Positions 13,678-20,785 of a stretch of DNA of 45,106 nucleotides are shown here, in pieces. A program made the position numbers and the translations under genes. This DNA is from a virus. The notes beneath the pieces were generated by a model. That model was not told the DNA's origin. It worked only from the letters and a program-made list of their open reading frames with translations, and did not search any database. Each line of letters opens with the position of its first letter. Position 1 is the first letter of the stretch. The stretch covers positions 1 to 45,106 of IMG/VR virus record IMGVR_UViG_3300024265_000097. One strand, 5' to 3'.

Positions 13678-14546
13678 GTGAAGACGGGACAACTGACCCA
13701 GCCGTAACTCCGGATGTAACTCCAGACATAACTCCGGACCCGGCAGGACAACCAACCTCGTTTGTGGCAGACGACGGGACGTTTAAGGATGGTTGGAGAG
13801 AACATCTCCTGCCAGAGGATATCCGTGAACACGGAACTTTCAAAGAAGGAAGAATAAAAGATGTACAGGGTTTATTCCGGTCCCTTGCGAGTGCCGAGAG
13901 CATGATAGGTAAGGATAAGATAGCCAGACCGTCCGAGTCATCCGGTGACGAAGAATGGGATGAATTTCACCGGGCCGCAGGTTGGACGGGTGAACCGATA
14001 CCGTTTACTGCCCCGGAAGGTTTACCGGAAGGCGTGTGGAGCGAGGAGAGAGCAACGAAGTTCTCGGAGAAGTTCAATGAGCTCAAACTAAATCCTAAAC
14101 AGGTAGCAGGTTTGGTTGAAGTATATAACGCTGATTTAATGCAGCAATTGACAGATGCTGGCAATGATTCAGATACTGCTATGGCAAACTTGAAGTCGGA
14201 ATTGTTAGCAGAAAAAGGTAACGCCTATACTCAATTTGAACATAATGGCAATATCGCTATTGAAAAAGGAATAGATAGCCCGGAACACAAGCAACGGGTG
14301 CTGGATAAATTCGCCAACGATCCTGATTTCGTGCGAATGATGGGCAATCTTGGCGCGAACTTCTCTGAGTCGGGCGGTATACCTGTTGTCAAGATGGCTC
14401 CGACGCCGGGTGATATAGAAACCAAGATAGCCGAAGTCAGGGCATCGGATGCCTATAATAACAAAAAGCATCCGGGCTACAGAGCGGCACAGGATAATAT
14501 CAAACGATTATATGAGGAGAAGAATGCAGTCAAGCAACCCGCTTGA
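13674..14546 (+). CDS. Scaffolding / capsid assembly protein
   Basis: 290 residues, acidic and helical, directly before the major capsid gene, as in T7 gp9-type scaffolds. N-terminal proline/aspartate repeats (TPDVTPDITPDP), central DEEWDEFHRAAGWTGEP motif common in phage scaffolds, and a basic helical C-terminus (DNIKRLYEEKNAVK) expected to contact the coat. It guides procapsid assembly and then leaves. Confidence 0.8.
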   Translation: MSEDGTTDPAVTPDVTPDITPDPAGQPTSFVADDGTFKDGWREHLLPEDIREHGTFKEGRIKDVQGLFRSLASAESMIGKDKIARPSESSGDEEWDEFHRAAGWTGEPIPFTAPEGLPEGVWSEERATKFSEKFNELKLNPKQVAGLVEVYNADLMQQLTDAGNDSDTAMANLKSELLAEKGNAYTQFEHNGNIAIEKGIDSPEHKQRVLDKFANDPDFVRMMGNLGANFSESGGIPVVKMAPTPGDIETKIAEVRASDAYNNKKHPGYRAAQDNIKRLYEEKNAVKQPA

Positions 14547-14547
14547 T

Positions 14548-14619
14548 TATATTTAGAGGCAACCTTGCAAGAGACCTCAAATATAGTAGTAACCTACTCG
14601 CTTAACGGCGTTAAGTAGG
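14548..14619 (+). promoter_or_regulatory. Two hairpins in the major capsid leader
   Basis: Stem 1: TATATTTAGAGG (14548-14559) with CCTCAAATATA (14575-14585), one bulged A. Stem 2: CCTAC (14593-14597) with GTAGG (14615-14619), and inside TTAAC/GTTAA with a GGC loop. No T-tract follows. They may stabilise or process the highly expressed capsid mRNA. Confidence 0.55.
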
Positions 14620-14677
14620 AAAGACCGGCAACGATAACCTTTCCGATAAATAGACAATTTATTTGAAAGGTTTTATT

Positions 14678-15655
14678 ATGAGTGTAACAATCAGCACTGG
14701 GATAACCACGGCGTTCGTGGACCAGTTCAAGGGCACGCTCGATCATGTGTGCCAACAGAAGAATTCAAAGTTTGGCCAAGCTGTTCAGGACGAGTCTGTT
14801 GTAGGCGCAGAGGATAAGGCGTTTGACCTACTCGACCAGTTTGAGCTTACCCCAAAAGAGGGAGCAAGTCCGGATACGCCTATCATTGATTCGTCCATCC
14901 AAAGAAGGTGGGTCACTCCGTCTCCGTTCCACAACGGAATATTGAAGGACAAAGATGAGGACTTGAGCATGATCGTCGAGCCTACGTCTGATTTTGTCCT
15001 GAATTTCCGCAGGGCCGGCAATCGGACGAAAGACGATGTAATCCTTGCGGCTTTCGATGGCGATGTGGCTTCCGGTCGAAGAAAAGGCCAGACGATTACA
15101 TGGGCGAGCCAAAGAGGTAACACTTCGTACACGGGTCTCGATAGTAATGGCGACGTTGACGGTCGTACTATTATCTTTAACTGTAGCACAGGTAACTGTA
15201 CTGCCGGTGATACCGGGATGACTATCGAGAAAACGGAACTTGTCCGTGAGTATTTCAACTTCAATGATTGCGACGAAGACACTCCTATCTGGGGTGCAAT
15301 TAGTCCGCGTCAGGCCACAAATCTGTTCGGTCAGAACGAGTATGTCAATGTGGACTTTAATACCCAAAAGCCTCTGGCTACTGGTCGTATTATCCGCAAC
15401 TGGCATGGTATCAACTGGATTGTGTCTACGAAGATCGTGAAGGGCACGAACAATGATGTCGTAGGTGGTGCACAGGATGTATTCCGTTGTCCGTTCTGGC
15501 TTGAGGATGGGATTATTCTTGGTGTTCACGATATGATGTCTGTTTCGATATCTACTCGTAACGACAAGTCGGATGCTCAACAGATTTACGTTCGCATGAG
15601 TATTGGTGCGTTCAGAACGAATGAAGATAAAGTTATCTTCATCGAAGCAGTATAA
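14678..15655 (+). CDS. Major capsid protein
   Basis: 325 residues from ATG 14678, chosen because GAAAGG lies 7 bases upstream; a TTG at 14663 would only translate that SD. Follows the scaffold and precedes decoration-type genes. Contains NFRRAGNRTKDDVILAAFDGDV and ATGRIIRNWHGINWIVSTKI, typical of podovirus coat proteins with HK97 fold. The C-terminal SIGAFRTNEDKVIFIEAV fits the same group. Confidence 0.85.
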   Translation: MSVTISTGITTAFVDQFKGTLDHVCQQKNSKFGQAVQDESVVGAEDKAFDLLDQFELTPKEGASPDTPIIDSSIQRRWVTPSPFHNGILKDKDEDLSMIVEPTSDFVLNFRRAGNRTKDDVILAAFDGDVASGRRKGQTITWASQRGNTSYTGLDSNGDVDGRTIIFNCSTGNCTAGDTGMTIEKTELVREYFNFNDCDEDTPIWGAISPRQATNLFGQNEYVNVDFNTQKPLATGRIIRNWHGINWIVSTKIVKGTNNDVVGGAQDVFRCPFWLEDGIILGVHDMMSVSISTRNDKSDAQQIYVRMSIGAFRTNEDKVIFIEAV

Positions 15656-15718
15656 TATTAACGGGTCAGCGGTTAATCAGTATGCCGGTTAAGACCTAAA
15701 AATTTTAAGGAGTAACAC

Positions 15719-16513
15719 ATGAGTAACTACAATTATAGTTTTAGAAGGAACAGGATTGTTGGGCCTACGAGGCAAGTAAAGACTTCGGATATTTATACGC
15801 CCACAGTTGACCAGAACCACACGCTGGGCGTGGAGTTCGATCTGAATGATAGTACGGGCCGAATGTTTAAGTATTGCAAAGCAGGTTCGACTGGACTTGT
15901 AAAGGCCACTATGAACCAGGCAGAGGCCGTAACAGCCAATTGGGTTGATGAGCCTCAGACAGTTTCCGGCGGTGCAATAATTGCTGCGATTGGCGATACA
16001 AGTATTACGCTTCTGGTCCAAACGGCTCCCACGGTAAACGTGTGGAATGACGGGTGGATGCTTGTCAATAACGGCACTGGTAAAGGCGAGATGTACTTGA
16101 TTAAAAAGCACACACTGACTACCAATCCGCGTGTTGAACTTGTTGACACCGGCGGCATTCGTACAGCTACGGTTGATGGGACAGATATTACGATTCTCAA
16201 AAGTCTGTATCGTGATATTATCGTTGTTCCGGCTGGTGCGGGAACGCATACGCCTGTTGGTGTTGCACTGTCTACGGTGACTGCCGATTATTACTTCTGG
16301 GCACAATTCAGAGGTCCTTGCCCGATGTTGGTTGATACTAACGGCGGCGGTGCGGCTTTGGTTCCCGGTAATATGTGCGGCGAACCTGCTGCGGCGCAGG
16401 ACGACGGTACTGTTGGTGTAGTAGAGGCTGACGGGACTCTTGTGATTTACGGTACGGTACTGTGGATTGCCGAAGACCTTCAATACGGTATGGTAAATCT
16501 GACACTTCCATAA
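15719..16513 (+). CDS. Virion structural protein, decoration-like (264 aa)
   Basis: TAAGGAG precedes ATG 15719. Beta-rich, glycine/threonine-rich, with short hydrophobic strands and few Lys after residue 30. Position right after the coat gene suggests head decoration or fibre; specific family not recognised. The C-terminal part (VVEADGTLVIYGTVLWIAEDLQYG) looks like a compact beta domain. Confidence 0.65.
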   Translation: MSNYNYSFRRNRIVGPTRQVKTSDIYTPTVDQNHTLGVEFDLNDSTGRMFKYCKAGSTGLVKATMNQAEAVTANWVDEPQTVSGGAIIAAIGDTSITLLVQTAPTVNVWNDGWMLVNNGTGKGEMYLIKKHTLTTNPRVELVDTGGIRTATVDGTDITILKSLYRDIIVVPAGAGTHTPVGVALSTVTADYYFWAQFRGPCPMLVDTNGGGAALVPGNMCGEPAAAQDDGTVGVVEADGTLVIYGTVLWIAEDLQYGMVNLTLP

Positions 16514-16527
16514 GAAAGGAGCCTGAA

Positions 16528-17106
16528 ATGACTGTAATTAAAAGTGAAGATATCAAATTAGGTGCTTTTACGGGCCCTGAAGCCGGTGCGGCGCAAGACG
16601 ATAATGTAAAAGCGTCCCTTGATTTGGCGCATACGGACCTTGATTCTGTTTTGGTTAATCAGGCAGGGACAGGTACTCTTGCTGCCGGAAGGACGTATTC
16701 GATAACTATGACTATGCCCGCTGCCGACAGCGATGATCTGTTTCTTGTTGCCGGTGGACCGATCTTGATAAACACCTTGACTTTCTACTGCACGACTGAT
16801 GTTGATGGTGCGAATACCTGGACAATCATCGTAGATCATGCCACGAAGGATATTGAGTTTACCGACGCTGTCGATATTCAAGCAGCAAATGATGGCGATA
16901 GAATCGTGTTTTCAGCAGCCAATCCTGCCGCAATGTCGATAGTAGCTCTTACTGCCAATGTTGGTAGTTCAAACTTGATGGGGCCATGGTTCTGCCCTCC
17001 GGGTATGATAGAAGTTACTAACGATGATAGTACCCAAGCGGGTGTATTTGAAGTTTATATGACTTTTACGCCTCTCACAACCGGTGTAACGGTAACGGCA
17101 CAGTAA
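16528..17106 (+). CDS. Virion structural protein (192 aa)
   Basis: Start at ATG 16528 because AAAGGAG is directly upstream; the frame is open further upstream without an SD. Beta-rich, acidic, with an N-terminal segment GPEAGAAQDDNVKASLD. Likely head- or tail-surface protein from context. No family recognised. Confidence 0.65.
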   Translation: MTVIKSEDIKLGAFTGPEAGAAQDDNVKASLDLAHTDLDSVLVNQAGTGTLAAGRTYSITMTMPAADSDDLFLVAGGPILINTLTFYCTTDVDGANTWTIIVDHATKDIEFTDAVDIQAANDGDRIVFSAANPAAMSIVALTANVGSSNLMGPWFCPPGMIEVTNDDSTQAGVFEVYMTFTPLTTGVTVTAQ

Positions 17107-17113
17107 AGGTAAC

Positions 17114-17135
17114 GGGGAGGGCTTCGGCTCTCCCC
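17114..17135 (+). promoter_or_regulatory. UUCG-tetraloop hairpin
   Basis: GGGGAGGGC pairs with GCTCTCCCC (one G-U) around a TTCG tetraloop. Followed by ATATTTT, a weak T-tract. It could be an mRNA-stabilising hairpin or a partial terminator. Confidence 0.65.
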
Positions 17136-17154
17136 ATATTTTAAGGAGTATATT

Positions 17155-17544
17155 ATGGCGGGCACTCAAACAATTTCCGTCACCACAAATACAAAGTTTG
17201 CCACAAACCAGAAGCGAAGCGAAGATGTCTGGGATATTGTTGCTACGTCTATTCACGATGCAACTGGTGACGAGGCGGTAACAGAGGCAATTCCGTTCAA
17301 TGGTATCATAAGGCATGTAACAATAACGATACCACTTACAACCACCACCGGTACTACATCCCAGATACTCGTTAAAGATAATGGCGATAATACTGTTTTT
17401 GACTCTGGCGAGATAGCCGAGAATGCGACGCACAACTTTAGTGTTGATTTGCCACTGTCTGGAATAATTGATGTTAGCGTAGAGCCGTCTGCCGCCGCAG
17501 GCGCTGGAGGTAATACGACAACGGTTGGCTTACGAGGTATCTAA
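17155..17544 (+). CDS. Virion structural protein (129 aa)
   Basis: TAAGGAG upstream. Thr/Ala/Ile-rich beta protein; the middle has ITIPLTTTTGTTSQILVKDN. Similar small beta proteins occur in the head-tail region of podoviruses. The stop overlaps the next ATG. Confidence 0.65.
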   Translation: MAGTQTISVTTNTKFATNQKRSEDVWDIVATSIHDATGDEAVTEAIPFNGIIRHVTITIPLTTTTGTTSQILVKDNGDNTVFDSGEIAENATHNFSVDLPLSGIIDVSVEPSAAAGAGGNTTTVGLRGI

Positions 17545-18218
17545 TGAAAGAGAAGTACAGAAAACCACAAATCAGCACTGTCGGCTTAGTGGCTCATTAT
17601 AAACTGTGGGCTGGATTAACTACCGCAGATATCGTGTTTGATTATTCCCTCAACGGGAATGAGGGAACGGTTTCAGGTGCTGTTCCTGCATATCCGGGTT
17701 TTGCCTTTAGTACGGATACAATAGCCTGCGGAAGCGCAAGCGTAATAGATAATTTGTTCGCTGGCGGCGGTACAGTAAGCACATGGTTGTTGTCGATAGG
17801 TAAAGGGGGAGGTGATGCCGGTACGGTTATTACGAAAGAAAAGTGGTTGTTGCAGTTGGGTGGCGCTGTAACGTCTATGATATTTTCACAGGCATTTGAC
17901 GACGATGATGGAATCTGGACGTTTGCTGTTACAGGTAACATTTGGGAAAATGTCATTGTTGTTTATGACAATGATGTAGGAGCAAATGACCCAACGGTGT
18001 ATGTAGACGGAGTTGCGGTATCGGCTACTCCTGCAACACAGGATCCCGGATCAGATGACGCTACCTCAGATGCAGCAGATTCACTTTTGTTTGGCGACGT
18101 AGATGCAACCGGTAGCGACTGGAATGGTAAAATTGGCGAAACTATGCTTTTTGATAGAGTATTATCTGCTGCGGACGCAAAGAGTATTTATGAACTCACC
18201 AAATGGAGATACCAATGA
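17544..18218 (+). CDS. LamG/concanavalin-type lectin-like protein (224 aa)
   Basis: The order LVAHYKL, then DYSLNGNEGTVSG, then VDGVAVSATP and finally MLFDRVLSAADAKSIYEL is the signature of phage LamG-like domains (jelly-roll fold binding polysaccharide). Probably exposed on the virion. A second LamG-like gene lies at 30541. The stop overlaps the tail tube A start (ATGA). Confidence 0.75.
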   Translation: MKEKYRKPQISTVGLVAHYKLWAGLTTADIVFDYSLNGNEGTVSGAVPAYPGFAFSTDTIACGSASVIDNLFAGGGTVSTWLLSIGKGGGDAGTVITKEKWLLQLGGAVTSMIFSQAFDDDDGIWTFAVTGNIWENVIVVYDNDVGANDPTVYVDGVAVSATPATQDPGSDDATSDAADSLLFGDVDATGSDWNGKIGETMLFDRVLSAADAKSIYELTKWRYQ

Positions 18219-18856
18219 CTATCTCAAATACAGATATTTGCAATATGGCCCTTGGCAAAATCGCGGCGAGCAGAATAGTCAATCTTGCCGATACCTCAGA
18301 AAATACACCAGAAGCCATACAGTGCAGACTTCATTTTGAACAGACGAGGGATGCGTTGATACGTTCGCATTATTGGCGATTTGCTTCTGCACGTGCTGAA
18401 TTAACGCAAGACAGCACCGACCCGGACTTTGAGTGGGACAGTCAGTTTGTTCTTCCTACTGATTTTATGCGACTGAAATCTGTATTTGGTGATAATTTCA
18501 CCCCGACAGGAAATACGACATTGAGTTTTGCAATTGAAGGGCAAAGAATATTAACTGACTGTGATTCAGTAAGCATAAGATATATCAAGAAAGTGGAAGA
18601 CCCAACAGAATTTGATTCTTTGTTCGTGGAAGTATTTGTTCTGACGCTGGCCTTAAGGTTGTTAGCTCCATTGTCTGGCGCATCGCCTAAACTTCAGCAA
18701 GTTCTCGCAACTGAATTAAGACTCATAATGCCAAGCGTAAGGGCTTTAGATAGGCAGGAAACCAATACTATTGGAAGAGAAAATCGCAGGCCGTGGCTTG
18801 AAGCAAGGGTTCGCGGTGGAAATTCTGGGTTTAGTCAGGCTACTGTACCAATATGA
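18215..18856 (+). CDS. Tail tubular protein A (T7 gp11-like)
   Basis: 213 residues. The N-terminus SNTDICNMALGKIAASRI, then ALIRSHYWRFASARAELTQ, is the hallmark of gp11/gp4-type adaptors that sit between connector and nozzle. ATG 18215 preferred over 18203 because GGAG stands before it. The later part (LRLLAPLSGASPKLQQVL) fits the family's helical end. Precedes the nozzle genes. Confidence 0.88.
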   Translation: MTISNTDICNMALGKIAASRIVNLADTSENTPEAIQCRLHFEQTRDALIRSHYWRFASARAELTQDSTDPDFEWDSQFVLPTDFMRLKSVFGDNFTPTGNTTLSFAIEGQRILTDCDSVSIRYIKKVEDPTEFDSLFVEVFVLTLALRLLAPLSGASPKLQQVLATELRLIMPSVRALDRQETNTIGRENRRPWLEARVRGGNSGFSQATVPI

Positions 18857-19233
18857 GCGGTGAAATTGCACATAATACGATCACGGGCAACACACTATAT
18901 TTGTGTCGGTGGACACTGGATGGAGACGTATTTCTGTCCGATGGCTCCGCGTCTGAAGAATGGGGCACAGATGGCAGGGATGCAGATGACTACGACGTTG
19001 TAATGACAGAAAATGCTCCAGACGGACATTATGTAGGAGATTTTGATTCGGACAGCAATATTGTCCTTGGCACATATACGGTTTCTGTGTTTTTTCAATT
19101 TGGGGCTAATCCAGACGACTCCGACCAGCGCGTTGCGCAAGGAGAAATAAGCTGGAGCGGAAGTAGCGAGATAACGCTCGGTACGTTGTCGGCACAGGGC
19201 GGTAAGGTACTTAATGTTTATGATGAGACCTAA
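18853..19233 (+). CDS. Structural protein between tail tube genes (126 aa)
   Basis: ATGA overlap with tail tube A; its last base is the first base of the nozzle fragment. Beta-sandwich-like with acidic loops (DGRDADDYDVVMTENAPDGH). A protein at this position is common in relatives, but its role is unknown. Confidence 0.65.
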   Translation: MSGEIAHNTITGNTLYLCRWTLDGDVFLSDGSASEEWGTDGRDADDYDVVMTENAPDGHYVGDFDSDSNIVLGTYTVSVFFQFGANPDDSDQRVAQGEISWSGSSEITLGTLSAQGGKVLNVYDET

Positions 19234-19409
19234 TGGCAAATATTCCGATAGTAAACTTGAACGGCGGTGTGTTTACTCCGCTTATTGATCCACGGTCAGA
19301 TATTGCAAAGTATCGGTCGGGGTGTCGTAAGCTGGAGAATTTCATACCGAGAATATATGGGTCAATTGAACGTCGGCCCGGAACTCGTTTTATAAAGGAA
19401 GCAAAATGA
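19233..19409 (+). CDS. Tail nozzle (tubular protein B) N-terminal fragment (58 aa)
   Basis: MANIPIVNLNGGVFTPLIDP, then SGCRKLENFIPRIYG and SIERRPGTRFI, is the N-terminus of T7 gp12-like nozzle proteins, where it is normally followed by RxxPFIFSSTIAY. Here translation stops after KEAK, while that continuation occurs at 21680 inside a different reading frame 2.3 kb downstream. The stop overlaps the next ATG, and its last codons double as the SD for it (AAGGAAG). Confidence 0.75.
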   Translation: MANIPIVNLNGGVFTPLIDPRSDIAKYRSGCRKLENFIPRIYGSIERRPGTRFIKEAK

Positions 19410-19549
19410 AAGTACAAATTGGAGACAAAGTAGTAGAAGTTAAAGACGGCGTTATTAAAGCAACGGCAGAGGAAATACCCCGTGAAGACGGCGGGGTCGA
19501 TGTTATCGTTCATGTTCCCTGCTTACAAATTCAATCAAAGAAAGGGTAA
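19406..19549 (+). CDS. Small hypothetical protein (47 aa)
   Basis: ATG 19406 with AAGGAAG 4-5 bases upstream. Beta-strand pattern (MKVQIGDKVVEVKDGVIKAT). First gene of the block that interrupts the nozzle gene. No family recognised. Confidence 0.6.
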   Translation: MKVQIGDKVVEVKDGVIKATAEEIPREDGGVDVIVHVPCLQIQSKKG

Positions 19550-19552
19550 ATC

Positions 19553-19969
19553 ATGGCAGAGACAGGAATTTACAGTAGGTTCTTAGAGAACCTAATGAAC
19601 AAGGAAGTGGACATGGAGGATGACGTTATCAATGTCGCACTAATGAAAACTGCTCATACATTTACGGCATCGGATACCGTGTTTGGTGATGTGTCTGCGA
19701 ATGAATTGGATAACGGAAACGGTTATACGACGAACGGCCAGGCGTTGGATAGTAAGGCAGTGGCAACAGCCGGAGTAACAACTTCTTGGGATGCAGCTAA
19801 TGAGGACTGGGCTGATGCCACGTTTACTGCTTTTCACGCGGTAATTTACGATACTTCCGTCACCGACAACCTTATCGCATCTATTGACTTTGGCGGTGCA
19901 AAGACGGTTGCCGCCGGTACGTTCACGATACAATGGAACACTTCCGGTATTATCACACTTGCAGAATAA
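19553..19969 (+). CDS. Virion-associated protein (138 aa)
   Basis: AAAGGG upstream. Sequence VDMEDDVINVALMKTAHTFTASDTVFGDV, then a beta-rich end (AGTFTIQWNTSGIITLAE), is like small phage structural proteins that occur near tail genes. Within the inserted block. Confidence 0.7.
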   Translation: MAETGIYSRFLENLMNKEVDMEDDVINVALMKTAHTFTASDTVFGDVSANELDNGNGYTTNGQALDSKAVATAGVTTSWDAANEDWADATFTAFHAVIYDTSVTDNLIASIDFGGAKTVAAGTFTIQWNTSGIITLAE

Positions 19970-19981
19970 GGAGATATTGAA

Positions 19982-20188
19982 ATGGCGGAAACACATAATG
20001 AAAAAAGAGAACGTATAGCCAAAGTAATTTACGAGGTACTTGGGGAGGATATATCAAATAACCGACTCGATATAGGCATAAAGGATGCGGCGTTCGATAC
20101 AAGAGTCGCGCATGGGCATCCGGAAATAACGCTCACGACAGACGACGACGAGATAAGATTACTTGTAACACTTCATGCTAAGAGTTAG
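19982..20188 (+). CDS. Hypothetical protein (68 aa)
   Basis: AGGAGATATTGAA before ATG 19982. Acidic C-terminal half with beta strands (EITLTTDDDEIRLLVTLHA). No family recognised. Confidence 0.6.
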   Translation: MAETHNEKRERIAKVIYEVLGEDISNNRLDIGIKDAAFDTRVAHGHPEITLTTDDDEIRLLVTLHAKS

Positions 20189-20198
20189 GAGATGAATT

Positions 20199-20660
20199 AT
20201 GGCTGCATTACCAACGCCAGGTGGTTCTGACGGTACGTATGGAACTGAACTGAATGAGTATTTAGAGGTAGAACACGAAGCAGATGGCACACATGGTGCA
20301 TTGACGCCTACGAGCATTTCGGCAACAGGCAATATAACAACAACCGCGTTTATAAATTTGGGAGCAGGTTCAGAGCTTACTATTTCAGGTGGTGTGGTTA
20401 CAGCGACGAATAGTCATCATGCAATAGACACTGAATCTGATGACAGTACAGATAATCTTGATACAATAAACGGCGGTTCGACCGGAGATGTATTAGTTGT
20501 CAGGCCGATAAATTCAGCCAGAACGATTATTGCAAAGGATGGTGTAGGTAATTTGAGATTGGCTGGTGATTTTACAATGGATATTTCTTCCGATATGCTG
20601 TTTTTGTTAAAATTGGGAGCTAATTGGGTTGAGATTTCGCGTTCAGATAACGGGACATAA
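20199..20660 (+). CDS. Structural protein, fibre/collar type (153 aa)
   Basis: TAGGAGATG before ATG 20199. N-terminal TYGTELNEYLEVEHEADGTHG is a motif widespread in phage tail-fibre and base proteins. The C-terminus ends LLKLGANWVEISRSDNGT, a normal fibre-domain end. The stop lies just downstream of where the next open frame begins (20651). Confidence 0.65.
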   Translation: MAALPTPGGSDGTYGTELNEYLEVEHEADGTHGALTPTSISATGNITTTAFINLGAGSELTISGGVVTATNSHHAIDTESDDSTDNLDTINGGSTGDVLVVRPINSARTIIAKDGVGNLRLAGDFTMDISSDMLFLLKLGANWVEISRSDNGT

Positions 20661-20785
20661 TTATCGCGCACACGTTTGATAATAATCTACGGTTTTCGGC
20701 TGTTACAAATCCGCTGACTTTCGACTATACCTGCGGGAACGGTGCTACGCTTCTTGTCTTAGGGATAGTCATAGGTCCGCTTGGT

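Noticed and set aside
14785-15580. Long minus-strand open frames under the capsid gene
   Set aside because: Antisense shadows of a well supported major capsid gene.
15689-16483. 264-codon minus-strand frame
   Set aside because: Antisense shadow of the structural gene at 15719-16513.
17114-17135. Definite terminator
   Set aside because: The stem is excellent, but the T-tract is short and offset and the module continues in the same direction.
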